This document shows positions 12,076 through 23,255 of a stretch of 64,000 nt of DNA, piece by piece. The stretch comes from Helianthus annuus. Lineage: Eukaryota > Streptophyta > Magnoliopsida > Asterales > Asteraceae. Position 1 is the stretch's first letter; every line of letters begins with the position of its first letter. Under the pieces are notes generated by a model that searched no databases, had not been told where the DNA came from, and was given only the letters and a program-made list of their open reading frames with translations. The stretch is taken from NCBI RefSeq assembly GCF_002127325.2, contig NC_035440.2:78993880-79057879 (forward strand). The letters are read 5' to 3'. The position numbers and the translations under genes are program-made.

Positions 12076-14388
12076 TCAAATCTTGTAATTTAAATAAAAA
12101 TCACCAAGTTTTAGTTAATAAAAACATAATAGTTTTTATAAGTTTCAAAACATCCGGATATTGTTTTTGGTGATTTATATGTATTCGCGTCGAATGATCA
12201 CCTAAGCGTCGTAGTAACTCCTCGGAATGGCGATATGTTCATAGATTGACCATAAGTTGTGTCCGAAAGCTCGGAATGTCCGTAAGTTGTTTTTAAGGCA
12301 TGTTTACGTGTAGTCTTGTAAGACTTTAGTCGAGATATACATTGTGTTTATTTGTACCATTGTATTCAAGTTCCTAGTTATAATACATATAACTAATACA
12401 AACAAATAACACATAGCACTTAAGTTGTTAAGTTAATTAAATATATATTTTCTTAAAAATATATATTTATATCAAACTTTGCTTTTATAAAAACTATTCT
12501 TTAAAATCTTTTTAATCTAATAAAGATTTTGTCAAAAATAATAGTTTTCATAACTTATGATTTTTAAGAAAAATTGGCCATATTTCATTAGAAATATGGA
12601 CTTTGCCATGTTTAATAAAACATATCTTTTCTCTTTTCAAAATCACCAACAATTTACTCATAATATTCTTAACAAAAACATATGAGATTTATAACATAAA
12701 CTTAACAAGATGAACTCTTAATCATGTAGGGTTTTGGTATGATCTTTACATATGTTTACTAGTTCAAAAATCATACTTTACTTCTAGTTTTATCAAACTT
12801 TTATACAAAACCCATCTTGTATGCTTCTTTTTATAAATATTGTAAAACATTATTTTTAGTTAAAAACTTTATATACATTAACAATACCAAATATTATGAT
12901 CACCCATTAAACCTTATGTTTAACAAAAACCCTTTTAACACTTTCATGTACATTTGTTAGATCATGTTTTTAAACATCGTCTAACAAGTTATTTGTATGA
13001 TATTCATCAATACTAGATCAAATATGCAAGAAACAAGTTTTAAATCACAACATAAACAATCTTATATATCATGATATTTATTATGCTTCTTTGTATCTTC
13101 ATCTTATTTTGTATGATTGTTTTAGTTATAACTTGTTCTTTAAACAATAAATACATAAATAAGTATGAAAAAAAAGGATTTAGAAGGCTCACTTCTAGCT
13201 CTTGGCTAGGGATGATCTAGGTGAAAATGAAAAGCAAAGAAGATGAAGATTTGATGGTTGAATGCTCTTAGATGGATGAGAAAGCTTGCTTCAACTTGTG
13301 TATGCCTTAGATCTTCTCAAGTTCCATGAAAATGCATCTTGATCATCAAAAAAATGTTTAGAAAAATGAAGGTTTTGGTGGGTGTTCTTGGCTAAAATGA
13401 TGAAGGTTGAGAGGATTTCTTAACTATGTTTAAATGAAGGTGAAAAGTAAGATGAAGTGCTTTGTTGATTATGAATCAAAGTGTTTAAAGTCTTTCACTA
13501 ACTTCACCAACTTGTCTACTTGGTTAAACAACTTGCAACCATGGTAAAATATCAAGATATTTATGGAAACAATGGTAAAAAAAGTGGGTCCCACAAGGGT
13601 TAGTTTTTATTAGGTGAAATGTTAGGAAACTTGTTTTCTTAGTAAAAATGTGTTAGTTTTTACTAGGTGTTGTTTAGGAAAGCTTCAGATGTTCAAGTTT
13701 TTAAGTGTTTAGAAGGTGTTAAGTGACCATTACTAGACCATAATGATCCAATTAACACTAGATGTCCATTAAAAAAGAGATTTGATATCGTTCGGATATT
13801 CGTTTCGAATTGTTTTCGTTAGACGTTATTTGAACGCTAAGTTGTGTAACTTGTGTGAATTGATGTATTTATTGGTTCGGATGATACCCGAAGGTATCCT
13901 CATATGAATTCTATATTAAACTGCACTTTTACATGTTGCAAGAATATTAAAAAGCTGTTTTCTGCCGATTTCTACGGAAAAATGTTGAAATTGTCGCTTT
14001 TAGTGCTTTTCGGGTAGTTTTTAGTGTTATCGGACTTCGGAAAGGTTTTAAGTCAAACCCTTGCATTCCTAGTTAGGGTTTAGTGTATTTTAGATGTTGG
14101 AAATTCGTCTAAGTCCTAAAGATGTCGTTTAGATGGTTTCTGCGGATCCTGCGTTTTCGTCAGAATGCTAGTTTACTAGGTGCTTTTCTAGTAGTTTCGA
14201 TGCATTGTTTAAATTGTTTCAAATGTATTCAATAAAAATAAATCATGTGCATCCTAAGTAAGTATTCCATGAGTATTCTAAGTGTATGTTAAGAAATACG
14301 CAGTTCGGGTGTTCAAGATGCATAAAAATGTAGCTAAAAATGAGTGCTTTAAGTGTATGAATGTTGTCGGAAAGTGGCAGTTGTCACA

Positions 14389-14562
14389 TTGTCCCCCTGT
14401 TATTGAGAATTCCGTCCCGAAATTCAAGCTGAGTCATCCTTTGCAGGAGTATTCTCGAACAGGTGGGGGTATTTTGGTTTTGATTTGATTTTCACGTTCC
14501 TAAGTATATTCGGGTCCGTGTCGAGAGTTCCAACGATTTTTTGCTAATATTTTACGACTCCT
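14389..14562 (-). pseudogene. E2 polypurine tract and broken chromodomain tail
   Basis: Minus strand: ACAGGGGGACAA (about 14389-14400) is the polypurine tract beside the LTR. Before it lies the tail of a chromodomain containing RWNSRHGPEYT, broken by two stop codons and followed by decayed sequence. Confidence 0.65.
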
Positions 14563-16011
14563 TCATGTTTTCTGGACCTTCCAGTCCATGACCTCAACAG
14601 GTGCTTTGGTGAATTGGAGTTTGTTATCAATGTGAACCTCATCCTCCGGGATGAAAACTGTTTCTTGCGTTGGACTCTTCTTGAGATTCGACACATGAAA
14701 CATGTCGTGCACACTACTAAGTTCTTCTGGTAACTTCAGCATGTAGGCATCGGTGCCAATCTTTTCCAAGATTTCAAATGGACCTACGTATCGAGGGTTA
14801 AGCTTTCCATGCTTACCAAACCTTGCTATGCCCTTCCAGGGCGAGACTTTCAACAAGACTTTGTCTCTGACCTCGAAAGATAATGGCTTCCGTCTTTTGT
14901 CCGCGTAGCTCTTTTGTCGATCGCGAGCCGCCTGGATACGGTCTCTGATCTGAAAGATTTTATCTGTAGTCTCTACGACTAATTCCGGACCAATTAATTG
15001 TTTATCGCCTGCTTCCGTCCAACATAGCGGTGAGCGACACTTTCGACCGTAAAGAGCTTCAACCGGTGCAGTTTGTATACTTGTATGGTAGCTGTTGTTG
15101 TAGGAAAACTCAACCAAAAGTAAATGAGTATCCCAATTGCCGCCCAAATCCATAACACACGCACGAAGCATATCTTCGAGTGTTTGGATTGTCCATTCGC
15201 CCTGGCCGTCAGTTTGTGGATGAAAGGCCATGCTTAGATTTAAATGAGATCCAAAGGCCTCTTGAAATGACTTCCAAATTCTTGAAATAAAGCGACCATC
15301 TCGGTCTGAGATGATTGAAATAGGCACTCCATGACGAGCCACTATTTCTTTGAGATAGAGTTCTGCTAGTTTCTCTATGCTATCCTTCTCCCAAATCAGC
15401 AAGGAGTGTGCAGACTTTGTCAACCTAATGACGATTACCCATATCATGTCGTGGCCTGTTGAGGTCCTGGGTAACTTCGTAAGGAAGTCCATCGATATTT
15501 GTTCCCATTTCCAAATGGAAATTTCGGGTTGTTGCAGTAAACCCGAGGGTTTCTGGTATTCTGCCTTGACCTTCGTGCAGGTCAAGCATTTTCCGACATA
15601 GGTAGCGATATCCTTTTTGAGGTTAGGCCACCAATAGTACCCCTTCAAGTCTTGGTACATCTTGTCTGATCCAGGATGGATCGAGTACTTTGACCTATGA
15701 GCTTCCTCAAAAATAAGATCTCGAAGGCCTCCAAAGAGTGGAAACCAAATTCTACCTGCAACGTACAGAGTTCCATCTTCCTTTGGCACTAACCGTTTTT
15801 CCATACCTCGAAGTGATTCTGCTTTAAGATGTTCTTCCTTAAGTGCTTCTTGTTGTGCATCATGGATTCGAGTGGTGACATTTGTGTGGATCGTCATCTC
15901 TAGTGCTCGAACTCTCAAAGTTCTAACTCGTTCCTTGCGGCTCAAGGCGTCTGCTACAACGTTCGCCTTGCCCGGATGGTACTTTATTTCACAATCATAG
16001 TCGTTCAGCAA
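14563..16011 (-). pseudogene. E2 pol, integrase segment
   Basis: 482-codon open stretch beginning in the RNase H/integrase linker ([18 protein letters not shown]). It contains the integrase zinc finger ([14 protein letters not shown] ... CLTCTKVK), the DDE core ([25 protein letters not shown]) and the [10 protein letters not shown] / [12 protein letters not shown] region leading to the chromodomain. Several conserved residues look changed ([20 protein letters not shown]). It stops before the chromodomain is complete. Upstream pol is in other frames, so this is a remnant of one polyprotein gene. Confidence 0.85.
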
Positions 16012-17045
16012 TTCAACCCAACGTCACTGATGCATATTTAGTTCCTTTTGATTGAATATGTGTTGAAGACTCTTATGGTCTGTGAAAATCGTACATTGAA
16101 TACCATATAAGTAATGTCGCCATATTTTCAAATCGAATACCACCGCGCCTAACTTGAGGTCGTGAGTGGTATAGTTCTTTTCGTGAACCTTTAGTTGACG
16201 CGATGCGTACGCGATAACTTTCTCCGTTGCATAAGTACGCAACCCAATCCTTGATGCTAAGGATCACAGTAAACTACGAAGTCATCGGTACCATCGGGTA
16301 GTGATAAGATTGGTGCATCGCACAACTTATCCTTGAGAAGTTGAAATGATTCTTCTTGTCTCCGATAGTACCCTGCTAATCCCAAGAATTGTCGGACTTC
16401 AGTTGGAGTCTTGGGCGTTTCCCAGTTCTTAATTGCTTCGATCTTTGAGGTGTCTACTTGAATGCCTTTCTCGTTCACTATCTGCCCGAGAAATTGTACT
16501 TCACGAATCCAAAACTCGCATTAGTGTCTCCTTCTAGAGTAGTTCTAAAATGGTTCTCAAATTTTGTTCGTGCACGTCGGCCGATCGTGAGTTTATTAAA
16601 ATTTCGTCAATGAACACTATGACGAATTTGTCAAGATACAGTTGTGGTCAATGAACACTATGACGAATTTGTCAAGATACGGCTGGCACACGCGGCTCAT
16701 TAAATCCATGAATACCGCTGGTGCGTTCGTTAAACCAAAGGGCATAATGAGAAACTCGTAATGACCATAACGAATTTGAAAAGACGTCCTTGGTATGCTT
16801 TCCTCTTGTATTCGTAACTTGTGATACCCCGATCGTAAGTCTATCTTGGAGTAGAAGCTTGAAGGTTGCAATTGATCGAATAAGTCATCAATCCTTGGTA
16901 GTGGATACCGATCCTTGATGGTGAGTTTATTCAACTCTAAGTACTCTATGCACATTCTGAACGTTCCGTCCTTCTTCTTCACAAATAGGATTGGAGCTCC
17001 CTAAGGTGAGTAGCTTGGCCTAGTGAATACTTTGTCCAACAACTC
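16012..17045 (-). pseudogene. E2 pol, reverse transcriptase and RNase H segment
   Basis: Broken over at least four frames. Recognisable pieces on the minus strand: RNase H ([26 protein letters not shown]) at 16024-16242, the RT thumb/connection ([11 protein letters not shown]) near 16350-16480, and RT fingers and palm ([39 protein letters not shown]) at 16617-16982. A 34-bp stretch at 16606-16639 is repeated at 16647-16680 (41-bp period), exactly at the catalytic aspartates, which destroys the active site and shifts frame. Confidence 0.82.
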
Positions 17046-17650
17046 TTAAAGTTGTGTGGATAACTCTTGCATTTCAGAAGGTGTTAATCGATATTGAGAT
17101 TTGGCTACGGGTGTAGTTCCCGGTACCAAGTCGATATGAAACTCGACTTTTCGATATGGTTGTAGTCCCGGCAAGTCTTCAGGAAAGACTTCAAGAAACT
17201 CTTTTACCACTGGAATATCTGTCAGTTGTGGCTCAACAGCCTTCTTGTCGACAATATGTGCTAGAAAGGAAACACAATCTTTCGGTAAGCACTTCTGTGC
17301 CTTCATGCAATTGATGATCCTCAATGGTGTGTCGTGCTTCTCTCCATGAATAACAAGTCTCTCTTTGTTTAGTAGTGGTAGGTGAATGACCTTCTCATGA
17401 CAAAAGACTTCGGCTTGGTTATCGGATAACCAATCCATGCCAACCGCTACGTCAAAACTACCCACTCAACGGGTAAGAGATCGATATTGAATTTTCGCTC
17501 GCCAAGTTCCAAGGAACATTCTCTAACAACATTCCCTGACTCGACTAGTTTACCGTATGTCGATTCTATAGAATGAGGGGACGTCTAGCTTACTTGGCTC
17601 TAGGCCAAGTACATTTTGAATTATGTGTGGCGAGGACTTCACTGTATAGT
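17046..17650 (-). pseudogene. E2 pol, protease region remnant
   Basis: The open part (17046-17465) encodes the segment joining protease to RT (VAVGMDWLSDNQAEVFCHEK ... PEDLPGLQP), matching the E4 segment at 28627-29166. The active-site end near 17600 is degraded, and beyond it the frame dissolves into a 29-bp tandem repeat. Confidence 0.7.
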
Positions 17651-17662
17651 TTAAGGAACCCT

Positions 17663-17807
17663 ATGTTTAAATGTAGGATAACCCAATCCATATGTTTAGA
17701 TGTAGGATAACCCAATCCATATGTTTAGATGTAGGATAATCCAATTCATGTGTTTAGATGTAGGATAATCCAATCCCTATGTTTAGTTGTAGGATAATCC
17801 AGTCCCT
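17663..17807. repeat. 29-bp minisatellite, five units
   Basis: Five head-to-tail units starting at 17663, 17692, 17721, 17750 and 17779, consensus ATGTTTAGATGTAGGATAAT then CCAATCCAT. Each differs from its neighbours by one to four bases, and a degenerate sixth follows. It sits where the gag-protease linker should be. Confidence 0.92.
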
Positions 17808-17879
17808 AATTGTAGCTAGGACAATCCCGTCACTAGCCATGAAACTCATTTCACATGCATGAGTTTGATTGGTAAGAAA

Positions 17880-18601
17880 TGTGTCGGGTAACTACTGTTT
17901 GAATGATCGAGGTAGGGTGGGATGATGCAGTCATGCCTCGGATCCCAGGGGCTAAATCCCAGATGTAACGCTCAATGTGTTTGAATTCAGGTGTTACTTA
18001 GTATTGAACAACCCTTGAGAGATCGTGAAAGCCTTCAGTGTAACCAATAATATTAGCTCTAGTCATGATCGAGTTCTAGAATTTGTTTCCAACCTTTCAA
18101 TTTTAAATCAGCGAGCAATACTCTTCTCGTATAAGATCCTTGAGTTCTTTTCCCGACAACCTCTTCACTGTATCACTTCTTAGCGTTTTGTACTTGGAGA
18201 TTCCTCTAAGTTAAGGTTGCGTTCAGCAGGAGACTCTCTGTGTATCAAATTGTCTACTCAGGAATACGTTTCCTAGTATGACTAACCGACTTCATTGTCT
18301 GTATTTGGCGGACAGAACCTACCGCACCTCTCGTATTAACGAGGTCTTGCAGCTTACAGTCCGGAAAGGCCTTAGACTTAAACCTTGTGTTGTCGCATCT
18401 TCCGGTGTGGCATTGCTACTCATTCCCGATCCATCGGGATTTGAATCACTTGAACTACCAGTACCACCAGTACCGTCACTAGTGTCGTCCCGATTAACCT
18501 CATGTTGTGCAATTTCTGCACCCTCGTGTTGTTCCATAAGAACGTTAGAGATGTTGATTAGTTAACCCCTTTTTGGGTGTAGACCTTCCTCCTGGCGCCA
18601 T
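17880..18601 (-). pseudogene. E2 gag remnant
   Basis: An ATG at 18599-18601 opens a short frame (MAPGGRSTPKKG) that soon hits a stop. Shifted frames continue through an acidic Ser/Asp/Gly-rich stretch (18319-18537). Around 17940-18030 the DNA aligns with the E4 gag segment that encodes the capsid C-terminal half. Zinc knuckles are not visible. Gag is clearly inactive. Confidence 0.55.
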
Positions 18602-20429
18602 GATCTTTTTAATATACAACATTAAAAGAATCTAGACATATATTTTTGGATAAATATAGTCTATCATGTGTCCAACAATGAAGAAGGAAATTGGTCATAG
18701 AATCCTCAAGATCGTATTGCTCATACATGTTTGAATAAATAATAATGTGGATAACCGAAACCAAAATGCGTAGTGCCTCTTGCGTGTATTGGTCATATGT
18801 CTAAGTGGAAAACGAATGAATTTGTTGAGGAGGGGAAACCAACCAGTGGCCTCCATCCCTATAGTATGCATTCCATACTACATAGGCTTTGATCATCCGA
18901 AGTAGAGAAATTCCTTTGTCATACTTGTCCATGTGACGAATATGTTAATAGTACTTGAGCTTCTCGAGCTCCAACGAGATCATTCAAATCTCCATAGATG
19001 TCGAATAGAATGTAATTAGGGAGTTGTAGCATGGCTCATGCCATATTATCCCTTGGATAAGACAAATGTCAAATGATGGAATTTATTGTATTCATTTCCA
19101 ATAAATAAGATAAGGTGTCATAAACACCAAGGAACCAACTCATATACAAGAATTCTAGAATGTTGAGGAAAGATCCTTCATGAGTGGTTAACAAGTTTTG
19201 TTTGTTTAGACGACTAGTCTCGAACAACTCGTGTTGTAGATCGAATGTTAGGTGCGAACAATACGTATCGTCTTCCTGTATTGTATTGTAGGGTGTTATA
19301 GTAACCATCTCGGTTAGTGTTCTAATGGATTTAAACTTAAAAACTTAAGAATTTTTAATGGATAGTGATCACTAGCTTTGCCCACAGAGTCCACCAGGAT
19401 TTCCATGCACTACAAGTTGTTATTACGTGGGCCCCCGTAATAATAAATTGTTCTGCATGGTCACCCTAGCATTCTCTTGTTCAAACTAGACGATCAGTCA
19501 GAGAGAGGACACTGTTGTTTATATACCTTCAACATAGAAGGGAACTTCGCGATAGTTCACATGTGTTGTCATTACTCGCAGAACGACACGACGTTAAATG
19601 AAATAAAAATAGAGAGAATTTGTAAAGATAACAACTGGAGGGGCTCCTTCAAGATGAGTACTTCATCTTCCTTGATTGGATAAGAGTGTCGTCAATCACA
19701 ATTTGTAAGAGTCATAGGGACCTCGTCCCACTAATGGAGTTGTTGTCCAAGGCTACCACCTCCACCTCATCGTCACTACTGAAGTCAGGCATCTCAGCAT
19801 CCGCGAGAAAGCAACCATCTTCCACGGGATCAATACTTTATGGTCTCACTTAGGAACCACGTTCGTCATAAGCTCCGCAATAGACATGGGGTCGATATTC
19901 TCATGGAAGATGCATTATATAAAATATGTCATGTTTGAAAATAGAGTATCATATCTTGTGTGAAAGATGACGTGTCTTAACCATGTTATGTGTGTCAAGG
20001 ATGACAATGGAATTCGAAGTCGAAGGCATTTTGTTCTTGCCAAATATTCCGTATAACACATATATGAATAACCTATATATAATCATGTAAAATCCTATCA
20101 AACAAGGATTTCTATCTTGTATAAGCTGAACTTGTAAACAGTTTATAATGTGTAAAATGATAATGTAATGTAATGTGTTGTAGGCACATAGTCTGTTAAT
20201 GTAATGTGTCTATTTCTCATAGACTTCACCCATGGAAATGTCCTCGCTTGATTTATGTGAAATGAATTTTTGTTGTAGTGGACCTTGAAAAATGTTAATG
20301 CAATGAAAACCTTTTGACCTGTCCAATTTTATTTATAATCTGTTCAACATGAACAACAGGTTTTCGTGAGAGGTCCCTAGTGATTGTAGACTTAGACTCG
20401 AGAAAGAATCCTGGTTCACTACAATCGAT
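18602..20429 (-). other. E2 5' leader, non-coding
   Basis: 1.8 kb between the primer site and the gag remnant. No ORF with recognisable content; small frames are random. Nothing further identified. Confidence 0.5.
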
Positions 20430-20441
20430 GCTCTGATAACA
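20430..20441 (-). other. E2 primer-binding site
   Basis: The minus strand reads TGTTATCAGAGC, one base off the tRNA-iMet complement TGGTATCAGAGC, three bases from the LTR at 20445. Confidence 0.8.
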
Positions 20442-20444
20442 ACC

Positions 20445-22675
20445 TATCACACCCGCTCATAGCGGAAGCGCGAGGTGTGATCTGATCGGTTCTCATTGCA
20501 TAACAATATAAGTGAACATACTAAATGAATAAAAACAAGCTCCAATACCATTGTCATAATCGTTTCAAAAGAACGCAACATAAGTTAAATGTATTGGTTA
20601 CAAGCTATCAAAAGAAAATAAGTTGTCATTGTTTCATACATCAAAATGTAAGTCTTAAAATGTCAAGGCTTTGACCACTATATCACCGCAAAGAGGCGGT
20701 ATATAACGGGCAAACCCTTCAAATGTTGGCATGGAGTCTTGATACTTTCTTTCTTGAACTGAAATACCTGCATGGTCCACTAATTTCCTGAAATACATGT
20801 TAAGTTTGAAAACATCAACAAAAGTTGGCGAGTTCATGAAGTTTAGTTATATAAGATGTGTCCGTAAAATGTGAGATGTATTTGTATCAAAACTGTATAT
20901 AAAGATGTATCCGTAAAATGTGAGATGTATTTCTATCAAAACTGTATGTAAAGATGTATCCGTAAAATGTGAGTTGTATTTAGATGTAACCAGTATATAA
21001 GATGTAGTATGTAAAGCGTCAATGAAATCGTTGATCACTAATGTTTCGCGAGGACATTAATATTTGTGAAGAAATAGGAAGCAATCCAAACTGAGATGAT
21101 TTTGTGTCGACTACTATCGATTTTGTGAAAGCATTATTTTTAGTTAAAAACTTTATATACTTTAACAATACCAAATATTATGATCATCCATTAAACCTTA
21201 TGTTTAACAAAAACCCTTTTAACACTTTCGTGTACACTTGTTAGATCATGTTTTTAAACATCATCTAACAAGTTATTTGTATGATATTCATCAATACTAG
21301 ATCAAATATGCAAGAAATAAGCTTTAAATCACAACATAAACAATCTTATATATCATGATTTTTATTATGCTTCTTTGTATCTTCATCTTATTTTGTATGA
21401 TTATTTTAGTTATAACTTGTTCTTTAAACAATAAATACATAAATAAGTATGAAAAAAAAAGGATTTAGAAGGCTCACTTCTAGCTCTTGACTAGGGATGA
21501 TCTAGGTGAAAATGAAAAGCAAAGAAGATGAAGATTTGATGGTTGAAAGCTCTTAGATGGATGAGAAAGCTTGCTTCAACTTGTGTATGCCTTAGATCTT
21601 CTCAAGTTCCATGAAAATGCATCTTGATCATCAAAAAAATGGCTAGAAAAATGAAGGTTTTTGGTGGGTGTTCTTGGCTAAAATGATGAAGGTTGAGAGG
21701 ATCTCTTAACTATGTTTAAATGAAGGTGAAAAGTAAGATGAAGTGCTTTGTTGATTATGAATCAAAGTGTTTAAATTCTTTTACTAACTTCACCAACTTG
21801 TCCACTTGGTTAAACAACTTGCAACCATGGTAAAATATCAAGATATTTATGGAAACAATGGTAAAAAAAAAGTGGGTCCCACAAGGGTTAGTTTTTATTA
21901 GGTGAAATGTTAGGAAACTTGTTTTCTTAGTAAAAATGTGTTAGTTTTTACTAGGTGTTGTTTAGGAAAGCTTTAGATGTTCAAGTTTTTAAGTGTTTAG
22001 AAGGTGTTAAGTGACCATTACTAGACCATAATGATCCAATTAACACTAGATGGCCATTAAAAAAGAGATTTGATATCGTTCGGATATTCGTTTCGAATTG
22101 TTTTCGTTAGACGGTATTTGAACGCTAAGTTGTGTAACTTGTGTGAATTGATGTATATATTGGTTCGGATGATACCCGAAGGTATCCTCATATGAATTCT
22201 ATATTAAACTGCACTTTTACATGTTGCAAGAATATTAAAAAGCTAATTTCTGCCGAATTTTTGCGGAAAAATGTTGAAATTGTCGCTTTTAGTGCTTTTC
22301 GGGTAGTTTTTAGTGTTATCGGACTTCGGAAAGGTTTTAAATCAATCCTTGCATTCCTAGTTAGGGTTTAGTGTATATTAGATGTTGGAGTTTCGTCTAA
22401 GTCCTAAAATGTCGTTTAGATGGTTTCTGCGGATCCTGCGTTTTCGTCAGAATGCTAGTTTACTAGGTGCTTTTCTTGTAGTTTCGATGCATTGTTTAAA
22501 TTGTTTCAAATGTACTCAATAAAAATGAATCATGTGCATCCTAAGTAAGTATTCCATGAGTATTCTAAGTGTATGTTACGAAATACGCAGTTCGGGTGTT
22601 CAAAATGCATAAAAATGTAGCTAAAAATGAGTGCTTTAAGTGTATGAATGTTGCCGGAAAGTGGCAGTTGTCACA
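20445..22675 (-). repeat. E2 5' LTR (shortened)
   Basis: Begins TATCACACC where the other copy has TGTCACACC and ends TTGTCACA. At 21120 it jumps from the equivalent of 11041 to about 12839 of the other LTR, so 1.8 kb is missing. It is 2231 bp, against about 4.07 kb for its partner. Confidence 0.88.
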
Positions 22676-22680
22676 TTAAC
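22676..22680. repeat. Target-site duplication of E2 (right copy, TTAAC)
   Basis: Matches 1665-1669. Confidence 0.9.
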
Positions 22681-23066
22681 ACCTTATTTACGAATGTTAG
22701 CGTATTTTCCTCATACGATATCGAAACCTTGTGAAATTTTTATCACTTATTCTAGGGAGCATAATTAATCGTTGGTCACTCAGAGGTATAAATTAAACAT
22801 GTTGACACATTTAACCCTTGCGGTATGTAAACTTTCACTTTCTTCCACAAACGGCTCCATATGATTCATGATTCATTCGTTTAAAGGTATAAACATCGTG
22901 TAGGGTTGTTGAAAGGTATAATTATCTAATGTTGAAACTTTGAATCCTTCTACACACATACTTTCTTTATTTGTCAACTTTAGTCCCTCGTAATCAATTT
23001 GTTATTCGTTTAAAGTCCATGACACGTGTCGATATTATATTAGGCATGATTTTAGGAGGTGTTACA
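22676..23066 (-). mobile_element. E1 LTR, promoter-distal start (TG end)
   Basis: Continues E1 from position 1669. On the minus strand it starts TGTAACACCTCC at 23066. No gene. Confidence 0.65.
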
Positions 23067-23255
23067 TCCTCACCCCTTAAAAGAAATTTCAACCTCGAGA
23101 TTTACTGAAATAAATGAGGGTACTTCTGTTTCATTGTGGACTCAACCTCCCACGTGTACTCGGGACCTCTACGGGCATCCTATTTAACCTTCACAATCGG
23201 TACGTGCTTCTTTCAAAGCTTCTTAACTTGTCGATCCTCGATCGAAAAAGGTTTT
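23067..23255 (-). pseudogene. E1 polypurine tract and pol C-terminus (chromodomain)
   Basis: Directly next to the LTR the minus strand has AAGGGGTGAGGA, a polypurine tract. Upstream of it a frame ending at TAA 23102-23104 encodes RRGPEYTWEVESTMKQKY then PHLFQ, the typical end of a gypsy chromodomain, with at least two stop codons further upstream. The rest of E1 is gone: at 23256 the sequence passes into the middle of the E4 LTR. Confidence 0.75.

Larger units (their letters stand above)
10833..14388 (-). repeat. E2 3' LTR, proximal segment (with duplicated CGTAA)
   Basis: Resumes the E2 LTR after E3; the first five bases are the E3 target duplication. It ends GTTGTCACA at 14388, matching the other LTR end at 22675. 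The whole LTR is about 4.07 kb, long for a plant gypsy element. Against the other LTR it carries an extra 1.8 kb (about 11042-12838), which includes an (AT)n tract and a cluster of TGGGC motifs. Since the rest aligns throughout, a deletion in the other LTR is the simpler reading. No coding potential. Confidence 0.88.
1670..22675 (-). mobile_element. E2: old Ty3/Gypsy chromovirus-like retrotransposon, host of E3
   Basis: Minus-strand LTR element flanked by TTAAC on both sides. Its low-coordinate LTR is 1670-2190 plus 10838-14388, split by E3. Its high-coordinate LTR is 20445-22675. Between them lie a polypurine tract, a frameshifted pol (integrase, reverse transcriptase, protease remnants), a gag remnant, a long leader and a tRNA-Met primer site. 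Without E3 the element is about 12.4 kb. Many stops and frameshifts and an LTR pair differing by a few per cent (by eye) make it older than E3, as the nesting demands. The C-terminal pol sequence resembles that of E4, so the two probably belong to one lineage (Tekay/Del-like, inferred). Confidence 0.9.

Noticed and set aside
18319..18537. 72-codon minus-strand ORF (MEQHEGAEIAQ...) as an independent gene
   Set aside because: It lies in the gag position of E2 just after a broken gag start, so it is better read as gag remnant.
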